56,777 bases of DNA from JBGSIZ01 sp041742255 (GCA_041742255.1 JBGSIZ010000197.1:1-56777), one strand, 5' to 3'. Positions 41,311-50,719 are shown, counted from the first letter of the stretch. Translations and numbers: made by a program. Notes: a model not told the origin generated them from the sequence alone.

Positions 41311-42114
41311 TCAGGCGGCCAGATCCCGCGCCGGTTTGCACTGTGACACCCAATCGGTGTCCGTGGCATAGCCCAGTTTGATGAGCGCCGCGCCGTAGCG
41401 GTCTGCGTAAACCTCGGCCACCTCACGCGGGAGTTTGGTGATCCATTGCGCCGATGCCCCGGAGGTAACGTGTGCCGCGACCCGTTCGGCCCGATTGTCG
41501 GTTTGTTTCAGCCCGCCAAACAGCGAATTGTCCCAATACGCCTGCACGGCGCGGTCGATATCCAAACCGTCAATCGCGAACCGGGTCAGGACGTCCCGGA
41601 ACAGCGCGCAATTGGTGTCGTCGATCAAGGCTTCGTAGGTCAGGTCAATCGCGTTGGGGTGGCCATAGGGCCATGCCAGCATTTCGCGCAGCGTGTCAGC
41701 GTGTTTATGCTCCATCTCGAACAACAGGCGGGCGACGTCGCCGTCGATGCTGTTGAGGTGGTCCTGATAGTTCTTGCCGCCCCAGTCATCCCGTTTTTCC
41801 CGCAGGAATTTTTCATTCCCCAACGGCGCAATCAGGTGGTAGCGCATCCCCGACAACAGCACATCGCGCGGGTCGCGGATGATGTGCAGGAACCGCGCGT
41901 GGAGCATATCCAGCAGTTGTTTGGGGAAACTGGACGACCAGTTGACGATGATTTGCGGCCCTGTTGCTGCTGCCTCGGCCAGTTTTTGTGCCCGGTAACA
42001 TTGCATGAAGGGCAGCGATTGATCGTCCTTGATCTGTCGGAACACCTTGCGCATCCAGACCGTGCCCGTCTTGTGGTGGGTGCCGATGCACAGGAAACGC
42101 GCCGGGGTCATCAT
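41311..42114 (-). CDS. PAPS-dependent sulfotransferase family protein
   Basis: A 267-residue protein with the 5'-phosphosulfate-binding loop near the start (CIGTHHKTGTVWMRKVF) and a 3'-phosphate motif (HIIRDPRDVLLSGMRYH), the two PAPS-binding signatures. IDLTYEALIDD is also typical. The acceptor is unknown; the two upstream glycosyltransferase genes on the same strand suggest a glycan or surface carbohydrate. Its start overlaps the preceding glycosyltransferase stop (ATGA), so they are translationally coupled. Confidence 0.86.
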   Translation of the reverse strand: MMTPARFLCIGTHHKTGTVWMRKVFRQIKDDQSLPFMQCYRAQKLAEAAATGPQIIVNWSSSFPKQLLDMLHARFLHIIRDPRDVLLSGMRYHLIAPLGNEKFLREKRDDWGGKNYQDHLNSIDGDVARLLFEMEHKHADTLREMLAWPYGHPNAIDLTYEALIDDTNCALFRDVLTRFAIDGLDIDRAVQAYWDNSLFGGLKQTDNRAERVAAHVTSGASAQWITKLPREVAEVYADRYGAALIKLGYATDTDWVSQCKPARDLAA

Positions 42115-43205
42115 GCGGCATCCTTGTCGGTGTCGTCGCTGGTTTGGTCGTCCACAAGGTCACGGGGGAATTCCCCGGTATCGACGAAGGTGCGGTAGAG
42201 CGGTTCGGTCAGTTGGTAATCAAGCGCCAGCCGCGAGGCGTGCAGACACGCCCGCAGCAAGGCGGCCAGATCCGGGTCCGACAACCAGCCGTCGATGATG
42301 GGCCGGATCGCGTCCGTCCGGATGGACCTGTCGGCCACGGTGTTGATGTCATATTTGTCCCAATAGCCCATGTCGATCCGGCCTTTGTTTTTCGAATTGG
42401 CCGTGCCGCGCAGGCGTTTCAACAGGAAATCTTCCCGGCTTTTGATCGCGTAGTGGTTCACCTGAGCGAAGTCATGCCCAAGGTTGTCCTTGTTCGAGCG
42501 CCACCCGGTTTTGAGGTATTTGTCCCCCATCGGCTGCCCCGATCCGTTGGTCCAGCGGATGTCCACGCTGTCCAGATCTTTGTTTTTCAGGAACTTGGGC
42601 CGGTGGACCCCGTAGAAATCGAACGCCGCCGGTTTGAACAGCGTCTTGAACCCCCAGACAAGCCCGTTTTCCGGGTTTTCAAAGTTTGATCCTTGAGTGA
42701 AACGTTCCGTAATCAGCCGGGTGGGGTCGAACCGCGCCTCGCCACACGACCCCATCAGCCGCCAATTGACCGAAATCGCATCGGGTGCCCCGCAAGCGTC
42801 GATGAGCGCCTGCACCGAATTGTCCCCGGTGTGGACGTTGAGGTATTCGTCCGCGTCCACGATGAGGACGTAATCGTGCGCCCGCACGAATTCCATCCGG
42901 TTGGCCCGGCTGTAGGCCGCCCGTTGCGGGTCCATGCGGGGCCCAAGCGGGTTGTCGAAATGCCGTATCACCCCCATCTGGTCCAGCCGGTTGAGGATCA
43001 GGTTGGTCCCGTCCGTGCAATCGTTTGAAAAGATGCAGAAATCATGGATGCCGATGGATGTGTGATAGGCCAGCCATTCCAGCAGATATGGCCCTTCGTT
43101 CTTCATGGTGGACACGAGGATGACCCGCGCCGCGCCAGATTGCCCGGTGGGTTGGGCGGCAACCGGGGCCAGTTTGGGGGTCTTTTCAGATTTCTTCTTG
43201 GCCAT
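42111..43205 (-). CDS. GT2-like glycosyltransferase (Glyco_tranf_2_4 type)
   Basis: A 364-residue soluble protein. After a Lys/Pro-rich head comes VSTMKNEGPYLLEWLAYH, SNDCTDGTNLILNRL and YVLIVDADEYLNV, where DADEY is the DxD-type metal/nucleotide-sugar site. This pattern is shared by the next gene upstream on this strand. Donor and acceptor are unknown. The C-terminal Asp-rich end overlaps the sulfotransferase start. AAGGA precedes the ATG by about 10 bases. Confidence 0.85.
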   Translation of the reverse strand: MAKKKSEKTPKLAPVAAQPTGQSGAARVILVSTMKNEGPYLLEWLAYHTSIGIHDFCIFSNDCTDGTNLILNRLDQMGVIRHFDNPLGPRMDPQRAAYSRANRMEFVRAHDYVLIVDADEYLNVHTGDNSVQALIDACGAPDAISVNWRLMGSCGEARFDPTRLITERFTQGSNFENPENGLVWGFKTLFKPAAFDFYGVHRPKFLKNKDLDSVDIRWTNGSGQPMGDKYLKTGWRSNKDNLGHDFAQVNHYAIKSREDFLLKRLRGTANSKNKGRIDMGYWDKYDINTVADRSIRTDAIRPIIDGWLSDPDLAALLRACLHASRLALDYQLTEPLYRTFVDTGEFPRDLVDDQTSDDTDKDAA

Positions 43206-43252
43206 GGGCGGGGATCCTTTGGGGTGGCTCGCAGACGTGGAGGGGAGACGGG

Positions 43253-44950
43253 TCAGGAGGCCTTTTTCGTCTTGGTTCCGGATTTCGCGCGTTTTTTTTT
43301 CTTGGATGTGGCGGGGGGGGCGTCGTGCTGGGTGGCGTTGGCGCTGGCCACCAGTGCCGCGACGTGGGGTTTGAGGGCGGGCACGCCCAGATTGCGGGCC
43401 TCGGGCGTATTCATGAACGGGTTGGTGGGGTGCAGGGGCGTGGCCGCGATGGCCTGTTCCACCCGCGACAGCACCTGTGCCGCCTGCGGCAGATCCCCCG
43501 CCTGCGCCAGTTGCGCGAGCGCCTGTTGCACCTCTGGCCGGTCGGATTTGAGTGCGACCGCTGCCAGTTTTTCCACCACTTGCGGGGGTTCTTCGCCGGG
43601 GCCGTAGCGTTTGGTGGGGATGCCTGCGGCGCGTGCGGCGCGGCGTGCGGCGCGTTTTGCGTCGGTGTCACGGTCGACCGGTCGCGCGACCTTTTCAGGT
43701 TTGACCGTGACCGACAAGGCCGCCGCACTGATCGCGTCGCGTTCTTCGCGTTTCGTTGTCCCCTCAGACGGCCCTTCGCCAGCGGCGGCAAGGAGCGTGC
43801 TGCGGGTTTCCCCCTTTTTCGCGGTTTGGGTTTCGGCGATCATCCGGGCGATGTCGCGGTCGGGCACGCCGTTGGCCTGCATTTCCTTGACCTTTTCCTG
43901 CCACATCTTGGGCAGGTGTTGGATGAACAACACCTCGTCCAGTTTATCAAGCGGGATTTTGGAGGCCTCGCGCAGTTCGGCGACCCATGTTTCATAGTCC
44001 CCCGTGCTGCGCAGTTTGGCGACGCGGGCGGCGTGAAAGTCGAGCGCGCGCGCCTGCAGGTCGCCCAGAACCGGGTCGGCCAGCATTTGCGCCATCAACG
44101 CCTTGACCGCAGGCACATGGCGGTGCGCGTGTTTCGCCTCGATTTCATTGCGGTCAAAGAGCGCGAAATAGGCCGCGTTATACTTGTCCTCTTTGTTGTT
44201 CACGTTGCCCCGGACGCGGCGCAGCAAATACGCCTCGTAGCTTTTGACCGCATAGTGGTTCAGTTCGGCAAGGCCGTAGCCCAGCGTGGGTTTGGTGGAC
44301 CGCCAGCCCGACAGCGAGAACTCGTCGGGCATCCGTTCCCCCGACCCGTTGACCCATATCTGGTCATAGAGCGCCTTGGCGTTGGCGGGGTCCTGTTTGG
44401 CGTGTTTGATGTGGGGCCGGTGGATGCCCAGTTTGATATTCGGATAGGGCCGGAACAGGGTTTTGACCCCCCAGCCTTTTTTGAATTTATCCGGCGCCGC
44501 CCGGGTGTAGTGTTCGGTCACAAGCCCCGGATTCCAGTCGGTGATCCCCGCCGATCCGTAGAACCGCCATGTGATCGCCATCGCGGAGGCATCATGTGGG
44601 ATGCGGTCCACAAGGTCGGGGATGCGTCCGTCGCCGCATTTGATCGACAGGAATTCGTCCGCATCCATGGTCAGGATCCAGTCGGAGTTCATCACGACCG
44701 GGTTTTTCGTCGCCAGTTCCAGCGCGTTGGGCTGTGGTTTCTTGCCCGGTGGCACGTCGTTGCGGAAGTGTTTGCAGAACCCCATCGATTCCAGCCGGAT
44801 CAGCATGTCGTCGGTGCCGTCGCCGCAGTTGTTGGTATAAACGCAGATATTGTCAAAGCCCAAATGGTGGTGGTAGGCCACCCATTCGACAAGGCTGTGC
44901 CCCTCGTCCTTCATCATGGAGAGGATGGTGTAGGTGCTGTGAGGGGCCAT
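43253..44950 (-). CDS. GT2-like glycosyltransferase with long Ala/Lys-rich C-terminal extension
   Basis: 565 residues. The catalytic part (about 1-310) parallels the downstream gene: LSMMKDEGHSLVEWVAYHHH, TNNCGDGTDDMLIRL, WILTMDADEFLSI. The remaining ~250 residues are helical and low-complexity (RAARRAARAAGIP, PQVVEKLAAVALKSDRPEV) and end in a Lys-rich tail (SKKKKRAKSGTKTKK), absent from the neighbour. Start MAPHSTY at 44950 is placed where homology begins; the ribosome site is weak and an in-frame ATG at 45124 is possible. Probably co-transcribed with the following glycosyltransferase and sulfotransferase. Confidence 0.83.
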   Translation of the reverse strand: MAPHSTYTILSMMKDEGHSLVEWVAYHHHLGFDNICVYTNNCGDGTDDMLIRLESMGFCKHFRNDVPPGKKPQPNALELATKNPVVMNSDWILTMDADEFLSIKCGDGRIPDLVDRIPHDASAMAITWRFYGSAGITDWNPGLVTEHYTRAAPDKFKKGWGVKTLFRPYPNIKLGIHRPHIKHAKQDPANAKALYDQIWVNGSGERMPDEFSLSGWRSTKPTLGYGLAELNHYAVKSYEAYLLRRVRGNVNNKEDKYNAAYFALFDRNEIEAKHAHRHVPAVKALMAQMLADPVLGDLQARALDFHAARVAKLRSTGDYETWVAELREASKIPLDKLDEVLFIQHLPKMWQEKVKEMQANGVPDRDIARMIAETQTAKKGETRSTLLAAAGEGPSEGTTKREERDAISAAALSVTVKPEKVARPVDRDTDAKRAARRAARAAGIPTKRYGPGEEPPQVVEKLAAVALKSDRPEVQQALAQLAQAGDLPQAAQVLSRVEQAIAATPLHPTNPFMNTPEARNLGVPALKPHVAALVASANATQHDAPPATSKKKKRAKSGTKTKKAS

Positions 44951-45194
44951 TTTCGCCACTATGTCCTGTCGACTGCCTGTTTCGTGACCGATAGTCCCGC
45001 CCGTCTTAAGACCGGGTTGAGGGACCTGCTGTTTTCGCGCCAGTTCTTGGTCGGCAGCATACAGCCTACACCGGGAAAGTCTACCGCACCGGACAGGTTT
45101 GCGTGGCCCGAACCGTGCGATCATGGGTTGACGTCAGCCCCTGCAGCGCTTTGTTACGGGGCAGAGACCGAAACCCTGACCGGAGGACCACATC

Positions 45195-45794
45195 ATGGCC
45201 TTTACCCTGCCTGACCTGCCCTATGCCCACGACGCGCTTGCCGCCAAGGGCATGTCGAAAGAGACGCTCGAATACCACCATGACCTGCACCACAAGGCCT
45301 ATGTGGACAACGGCAACAAGTTGATTGCCGGGACCGAGTGGGAGGGCAAGACCCTCGAGGACATCATCGTGGGCACCTATAATGCCACCGCTGTTGCCCA
45401 GAATGGGATTTTCAACAACATCAGCCAGTTGTGGAACCACAACCAGTTTTGGGAAATGATGGGCCCCGGCGACAGCAAGATGCCGGGCGAAGTTGAAGCC
45501 GCCCTGACCGAAACCTTTGGGTCGGTCGCCGCGTTCAAGGAGCAGTTTGCCGCCGCTGGTGCCGGCCAGTTCGGGTCCGGTTGGGCATGGCTGGTCAAGC
45601 TGGCGGATGGATCGTTGCAGATCACCAAGACCGAAAACGGCGTGAACCCGCTGTGCTATGGCCAGACCGCATTGTTGGGTTGTGATGTGTGGGAACATTC
45701 CTACTACATTGATTTCCGCAACAAGCGCCCTGCCTATCTCACCAACTTTCTTGACCATCTGGTCAACTGGGAAAACGTCGCCAGCCGGATGTGA
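45195..45794 (+). CDS. sodB: Iron-type superoxide dismutase SodB
   Basis: A 199-residue cytosolic Fe/Mn-family superoxide dismutase. Metal ligands are visible: His in LEYHHDLHHKAYVD, His in LWNHNQFWEMM, and Asp and His in CDVWEHSYYID. QFGSGWAWL and NNISQLWNHNQFW are family blocks and point to the Fe type common in roseobacters. GGAGG precedes the ATG. It is followed by a strong terminator and appears monocistronic. Confidence 0.97.
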   Translation: MAFTLPDLPYAHDALAAKGMSKETLEYHHDLHHKAYVDNGNKLIAGTEWEGKTLEDIIVGTYNATAVAQNGIFNNISQLWNHNQFWEMMGPGDSKMPGEVEAALTETFGSVAAFKEQFAAAGAGQFGSGWAWLVKLADGSLQITKTENGVNPLCYGQTALLGCDVWEHSYYIDFRNKRPAYLTNFLDHLVNWENVASRM

Positions 45795-45816
45795 TCCGGG
45801 CGGTATTTGACGACAG

Positions 45817-45848
45817 CGGCGCCCCCTGATCGGGGCGCCGTTTTCGTT
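45817..45848 (+). terminator. Intrinsic terminator of sodB
   Basis: CGGCGCCCC (45817-45825) pairs perfectly with GGGGCGCCG (45832-45840) around CTGATC, followed by TTTTCGTTT: a 9-bp GC stem with a T-rich tail. Confidence 0.88.
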
Positions 45849-45965
45849 TGGCCCATTGTTTCAGGCCCACAATTTCATTTGAGAATGGTTGAATTGATCG
45901 GTTGACCGCGCCGTCCGATAGAAGGGAGGCGCGCAGACGCGCTGTGTCAACCGATGGGGTCAAAC

Positions 45966-46805
45966 ATGTTAGAAGAATTTTCTGGACAATACATCAGCCA
46001 AGTCACTGGCTTTTTCGGGGTCACACCGACCGTGTCGGTCAAAGATGTCACGCTTGTCGATACCAACCTTGTTCGTGGCGACGGTGCCACCGAGAACGTG
46101 GGCAACGGGCTGTTTGATGGCGTCCCGCTCGTCAATCTGTATCCGGCCGCCTATGGCACGCTGGACGACGGCGAAGTGCTGACCACGGTTGTTTTCCGCG
46201 ACGGGACTGCCCTGACCGGGGTGCGCGCGCTGTATGATGGTCAAACCGGTGCCTATGGGTATCTGCAAGAGCAGTTTTTGCTGGATACCGCGGCGCTGGC
46301 GTCGGTGGGCAAGACGCTGGCAGATGTGGCCAATGTCGATGTGACCGCCTTGACCGATCACACTCTGAACTGGGCCGAGTTCGGGTTTACCGCAACCGGC
46401 GTGGTTGTGCCCGATCCCGAACCCGAACCCGAGCCGGAACCCGTCACCCCGCTGAACCTTGTTCAGGGGACCGCCGGGAATGATCGCCTGACGGGCACAG
46501 CGGGTGACGATCTGATCCGGGGCGGCGGCGATGATGACCGCCTGACGGGCCGCGCCGGCGCGGATACTTTTGTCTTTGGTGCCGAGACCCGCGACAACGA
46601 CCGTGACCGCGACGTCATCACCGATTTCAACGCCGCCGAAGATACGATCGTGTTCGAGGCCGGTGCCCAGATCCGGTTCATCGAAGAGCGCAACGGCAAC
46701 CTGTTCATCCAGTTAGAGGGCGATCGCGATGCGATCACCGTTCTGAACGCGGACCGGGGGCTGGTCGCCAATTTCGTGTTCACCGAAGATATCTTCGTCG
46801 CCTGA
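45966..46805 (+). CDS. Short RTX (calcium-binding repeat) secreted protein
   Basis: About 279 residues without a signal peptide. A ~145-residue N-terminal part of unknown fold is joined by a Pro-Glu repeat linker (PDPEPEPEPEPV) to a few RTX nonapeptides (GTAGNDRLTGTAGDDLI, GGGDDDRLTGRAGADTF) and a C-terminal segment with DRDVITDFNAAEDTIVF, the usual type I secretion layout. It is probably exported by a TolC-dependent ABC system not seen here. ATG 45966 has GGGG just upstream; ATG 45954 is in frame. A hairpin follows the stop. Confidence 0.8.
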   Translation: MLEEFSGQYISQVTGFFGVTPTVSVKDVTLVDTNLVRGDGATENVGNGLFDGVPLVNLYPAAYGTLDDGEVLTTVVFRDGTALTGVRALYDGQTGAYGYLQEQFLLDTAALASVGKTLADVANVDVTALTDHTLNWAEFGFTATGVVVPDPEPEPEPEPVTPLNLVQGTAGNDRLTGTAGDDLIRGGGDDDRLTGRAGADTFVFGAETRDNDRDRDVITDFNAAEDTIVFEAGAQIRFIEERNGNLFIQLEGDRDAITVLNADRGLVANFVFTEDIFVA

Positions 46806-46818
46806 GGGCGTGCGAAGG

Positions 46819-46848
46819 TCCGGGCCGCTGGTTGATTGGCGGCCCGGA
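46819..46848. terminator. Terminator between the RTX and LOG-family genes
   Basis: A perfect 10-bp stem (TCCGGGCCGC at 46819-46828 with its complement at 46839-46848) and a 10-base loop, followed by TTTACTTGTT. It lies between convergent genes. Confidence 0.75.
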
Positions 46849-46872
46849 TTTACTTGTTGGCCGGGCCTTGGT

Positions 46873-47433
46873 TTATTGGGTTGCCGCCATTTGCAAGGCT
46901 GTTTCCACGGCGGCCACATCCGGGGCGAGTGTGACGAAGTCCCGCAGCGACGCATCCGCGAAGCCCTGCGCGATGATGTGGTCGATCAGCTCCATAAGCG
47001 GCCCCCAGTAGCCGTCTGTGTTGAGCAGGATGATTGGTTTGTCGTGCAGCCCCAGTTGCCGCCATGTCAGCGCCTCGAAAAACTCGTCAAGGCTGCCCGC
47101 CCCGCCGGGCAACATAACGACCGCATCCGCGTTCATGATCATCACCTTTTTGCGTTCATGCATGGTTTCCGTGATGATGAACTGGTCGAGGTCGCGTTTG
47201 CCTACCTCCCAATTCAGGAGGTGCGTGGGGATCACCCCGAAGGTTTTACCCCCTGCCGCCTGTGTCGCCCGCGCCACTGTTCCCATCAGCCCCACGTCCC
47301 CCGCCCCGTAGACCAGCCGCCAGCCCCGCTGCGCGAGCATCTGCCCTGTGGCCTGTGCCGCTTGGGTGTAACTGTCCCGCGCCCCGGCCCGGGACCCGCA
47401 ATAGACACAGACGGAAAACAGACTGGCGGACAT
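46873..47433 (-). CDS. LOG-family (TIGR00730) nucleoside-monophosphate phosphoribohydrolase
   Basis: A 186-residue Rossmann-fold protein with the LOG signature: VCVYCGSRAG near the start, LVYGAGDVGLMGTVA, TMHERKKVMIMNADAVVMLPGGAGSLDEFFEALTW (the PGGxGTxxE site, with Ser for Thr here) and KPIILLNTDGYW. Relatives release free bases from nucleoside monophosphates, including cytokinin-type ones, and are often mislabelled lysine decarboxylases. The physiological substrate in this organism is unknown. Confidence 0.93.
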   Translation of the reverse strand: MSASLFSVCVYCGSRAGARDSYTQAAQATGQMLAQRGWRLVYGAGDVGLMGTVARATQAAGGKTFGVIPTHLLNWEVGKRDLDQFIITETMHERKKVMIMNADAVVMLPGGAGSLDEFFEALTWRQLGLHDKPIILLNTDGYWGPLMELIDHIIAQGFADASLRDFVTLAPDVAAVETALQMAATQ

Positions 47434-47537
47434 GATGATCCTTTCAGGATGCGAGAGGGCTTTGACCGCTTGTATCTGCGTTGCTAAGGTCGCTCAACCA
47501 ATGGTCGCTGGACCATGCGGAACAAAAGGGGCCAGGG

Positions 47538-48722
47538 GTGGCAAACGGGGGAACGGACGCGCTGAAACTGGCGCTGGGCGTGGGGGCTGCGGCGGCGATT
47601 GTCGTGCTGGCGGTGCTGTTTGTGCCGCGTGCAGGGGGGCCTGTGCCGGAACAGACCCCGTTGGCGGCGGTTCCTGTGCCGTCGGGGCCTATTGCCGGGA
47701 TAACGGAAGCCGCCCCGGTTGCCGAGCCGCAGGCGGTTGCCCCACCCATGTTCACCCAATTGCGCGTGGACCCGCAAGGGCAGGTGGGTGTGGGCGGCGT
47801 GGCTCATCCCGGTGCTGTGGTCGAGGTCCGCGTGGACGGTGCCCCGGTGGCCCGCACGCAGGCCAATGAGGCGGGCGATTTCGTGGTGCTGTTTGACCTG
47901 CCCCCGTCCGATCAGCCCCGGAGCCTGACGTTGATGGAGGACCCCGATGGGGCGGCCGTCCTGTCGGACGAGGCCCGGTTGGTGGCCCCGTTTGCCGCCC
48001 CTGAGTCGACTGCCGATGGTCCAGTGGCCGTTGCCGAAGGGGCCGGGGTTCCGGACGTTGTGGCCGATGTTGTGGAGACGCCGGACGCCCTTGTGGTCGA
48101 ACCTGTGGCCGAGCCTGTTGCCGAGGGTGTTGCGGAGGTTGAGACAGAACCCGCCGCGATCCCGGATGCCCAGCCGACCGTGCTGGCCGTGGATGCCGAG
48201 GGTGTCCGCGTGGTGCAACCCGCGACCCCGCCCGAGGTGATGTCCATCGTGGCGCTGGATACCATCACTTATGACCCCGCAGGCGATGTCGCCTTGACCG
48301 GTCGCGCCAGTGGCGATGGCGAGGTTCGCATTTATCTGGACAATACCCCGTTGATTGCCACCGCAATCGGTCCCGATGGCGCATGGCGCACCGCCTTGCC
48401 GCAGGTTGATACCGGCACCTATACATTGCGGGTGGACGAGGTGGACACCGCCGGCACCGTCATCAGCCGGATTGAAACCCCGTTCCTGCGCGAAGAACCC
48501 GCCGCCGTGGCAGAAACCCTTGCCGCCCAGACAACCGCCGACGGGTTTGTCGCCGCTGTGACAACCGTGCAGCCGGGCATGACCCTTTGGGCCATTGCCC
48601 GCGACCAATATGGCGAAGGAACCCTGTATGTGCAGGTCTACGAGGCCAACAAGGACGCCATCCGCGATCCCGATCTGATTTATCCCGGTCAGGTGTTTGT
48701 CATGCCTGCCCCGGTCGAATAG
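47538..48722 (+). CDS. LysM-domain envelope protein
   Basis: About 394 residues from a GTG start with AGGGGCCAGGG upstream; an in-frame TTG at 47481 would add 19 residues. One N-terminal helix (LGVGAAAAIVVLAVLFVP), a long Pro/Val/Glu-rich periplasmic linker, two Ig/BON-like beta segments (VDPQGQVGVGGVAHPGAVVE and TGRASGDGEVRIYLDN) and a C-terminal LysM (VQPGMTLWAIARDQYGEG, then DPDLIYPGQVFVMP) for peptidoglycan binding. Widespread in Rhodobacterales; the exact role is unknown. Precedes the Atm1-like exporter by 71 bases. Confidence 0.87.
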   Translation: MANGGTDALKLALGVGAAAAIVVLAVLFVPRAGGPVPEQTPLAAVPVPSGPIAGITEAAPVAEPQAVAPPMFTQLRVDPQGQVGVGGVAHPGAVVEVRVDGAPVARTQANEAGDFVVLFDLPPSDQPRSLTLMEDPDGAAVLSDEARLVAPFAAPESTADGPVAVAEGAGVPDVVADVVETPDALVVEPVAEPVAEGVAEVETEPAAIPDAQPTVLAVDAEGVRVVQPATPPEVMSIVALDTITYDPAGDVALTGRASGDGEVRIYLDNTPLIATAIGPDGAWRTALPQVDTGTYTLRVDEVDTAGTVISRIETPFLREEPAAVAETLAAQTTADGFVAAVTTVQPGMTLWAIARDQYGEGTLYVQVYEANKDAIRDPDLIYPGQVFVMPAPVE

Positions 48723-48793
48723 CGGGTGCCGGGTCTGGTCAAGGGCGCGTGCCGGGCCTAGGTAGACACCCAGCCCGCAAGTGAGAGTGCCCG

Positions 48794-50623
48794 ATGCGTC
48801 AATTGCCCAAGTCCCAAGCCAACCTGTCCGGTCAGAAGATCGAAGGTTGGAACGTCATCCGCCGCGTGGTGCCCTATTTGTGGCCCGAAGGCGATACCGG
48901 CACCAAGGTTCGGGTCATTCTGGCCTTGTCAGTGCTGATGCTGGCCAATGTGATCGCTGTGGCCACCCCGTTTTTGTATCAGCAATCTGTCGATGCCTTG
49001 ACCCCGAGCGGGGCGGGGGCCGCCACGTTTCTGGCCTTGGGTGCGATTGGTTTGACAGTGGCCTATGGTATCGCCCGCCTGATGTCCGCCGGATTTCAGC
49101 AGTTGCGCGATGTGATTTTTACGCCCGTTGGACAGCGCGCGCTGCGCCGTCTGGCGCTGGAGACGTTCACCCACATTCACCGTTTGTCGATGCGGTATCA
49201 CATCACCCGCAAGACCGGCGGGTTGAGCCGCGTGATCGAGCGCGGCGTCAAGGGTGTGGATTTTCTGTTGCGGTTCCTGTTGTTCAGCATGGGCCCGCTG
49301 GTCATCCAGTTGCTGATGATTTTGGCCGTTCTGTTCTACAAATTTGACGCCTGGTATATGGTCGTCGTGCTGGTCACGATCGTCTTGTATGTCTGGTTCA
49401 CCTTTGCCGTGACCGAATGGCGTGTCAAAATCCGCAAGATCATGAATGAGCAGGACACCGACGCCAATCAAAAGGCGATCGACAGTTTGTTGAACTTTGA
49501 AACCGTCAAGTATTTTGCCGCTGAACGGTGGGAAGCCGACCGGTATGACCGCGCCATGGAGGGTTACGAATCCGCCGCTGTGCGCACCAACAATTCGCTG
49601 GCCGTTCTGAACTTTGGTCAGGCATTGTTGATCACGGTCGGGCTGGTCGTGGTCATGGTGATGGCCGCCGTGGGTGTAGAGCGCGGGGCGCTGACCGTGG
49701 GCGATTTCGTGTTGGTCAACGCCTATATGATCCAGATCACCATGCCGTTGAATTTTCTGGGCACCGTCTATCGCGAGATCCGGCAGGCCCTGATTGATAT
49801 GGGTGATATGTTTGATTTGTTAGAGCAGCCAGCAGAAGTGACCAACAAACCGGGCGCGGATGTTCTAAAAGTGCAAGGCGGTGAGATCGTTCTGGACAAT
49901 GTTCTGTTCGGATATGACCCCGAACGCGCCATTCTCAAGGGCGTGTCCCTGACCGTCGCTGCCGGCACCACCACCGCGATTGTCGGGTCGTCGGGGTCTG
50001 GCAAATCGACCATCGGACGCCTGTTGTTCCGGTTTTACGATGTGAATGGCGGGGCCTTGCGGATTGATGGGCAGGACCTGCGTGATGTCACCCAGGAAAG
50101 CCTGCATGCCCAGATCGGCGTGGTCCCGCAGGATACCGTTTTGTTCAACGATACCGTGCATTACAACATCGCCTATGGCCGCCCCACCGCCACCGAGGCC
50201 GAGATTGTCGCCGCTGCCCGCGCCGCCAAGATCCACGATTTCATCATGAGCCTGCCCGACGGATACAAGACCACCGTGGGCGAGCGCGGTCTGAAACTGT
50301 CGGGCGGTGAAAAGCAGCGCGTGGGCATTGCCCGCACGTTGTTGAAAAACCCGCCCATCCTGTTGCTGGACGAGGCCACGAGCGCGCTGGATACCGAAAC
50401 CGAGCGCGAGATTCAGGCCGAGTTGAAGGCCATGGGGCAGGGCCGCACCGTTTTGACCATTGCCCACCGGTTGTCCACGATTGCCGATGCCGACGAGATT
50501 GTCGTGCTGGAAGATGGCGTGATCGTGGAGCGTGGACGCCATGACGATCTGGTGGCCCGCGACGGACGGTATGCCCATTTGTGGAATCGCCAAGAGGCCG
50601 GAGAGGACGACGTCGCGGCTTGA
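48794..50623 (+). CDS. Atm1/HMT1-type ABC exporter (fused permease-ATPase)
   Basis: 609 residues: a six-helix permease (about 1-340) containing TRKTGGLSRVIERGVKGVDF, typical of the Atm1/HMT1/ABCB7 group, then an ATPase with Walker A GSSGSGKST, Q-loop VVPQDTVLFND, signature LSGGEKQR, Walker B ILLLDEATSALD and the H-loop His in LTIAHRLS. Homologues export glutathione-linked metal or sulfur species across the membrane. All motifs are intact. Confidence 0.93.
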   Translation: MRQLPKSQANLSGQKIEGWNVIRRVVPYLWPEGDTGTKVRVILALSVLMLANVIAVATPFLYQQSVDALTPSGAGAATFLALGAIGLTVAYGIARLMSAGFQQLRDVIFTPVGQRALRRLALETFTHIHRLSMRYHITRKTGGLSRVIERGVKGVDFLLRFLLFSMGPLVIQLLMILAVLFYKFDAWYMVVVLVTIVLYVWFTFAVTEWRVKIRKIMNEQDTDANQKAIDSLLNFETVKYFAAERWEADRYDRAMEGYESAAVRTNNSLAVLNFGQALLITVGLVVVMVMAAVGVERGALTVGDFVLVNAYMIQITMPLNFLGTVYREIRQALIDMGDMFDLLEQPAEVTNKPGADVLKVQGGEIVLDNVLFGYDPERAILKGVSLTVAAGTTTAIVGSSGSGKSTIGRLLFRFYDVNGGALRIDGQDLRDVTQESLHAQIGVVPQDTVLFNDTVHYNIAYGRPTATEAEIVAAARAAKIHDFIMSLPDGYKTTVGERGLKLSGGEKQRVGIARTLLKNPPILLLDEATSALDTETEREIQAELKAMGQGRTVLTIAHRLSTIADADEIVVLEDGVIVERGRHDDLVARDGRYAHLWNRQEAGEDDVAA

Positions 50624-50651
50624 ATCCGGCCCGATTTTCGGTGACATATTG

Positions 50652-50684
50652 CGTTGGTATTCCGTCGGTATTGCGTCGGTGTGC
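50652..50684. repeat. Three tandem 11-bp repeats (CGTCGGTATTn-like)
   Basis: CGTTGGTATTC, CGTCGGTATTG and CGTCGGTGTGC in exact 11-base register, ending 35 bases before the MFS gene ATG. It is the same unit and copy number as at 32848-32880. Confidence 0.75.
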
Positions 50685-50719
50685 CTATCCCCCAATCCCG
50701 GACCACAGGAGGCCCTGCG

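Noticed and set aside
43325..45214. 629-codon plus-strand frame opposite the tailed glycosyltransferase
   Set aside because: Antisense to a gene with a clear DADE motif; no ribosome site or recognisable domain.
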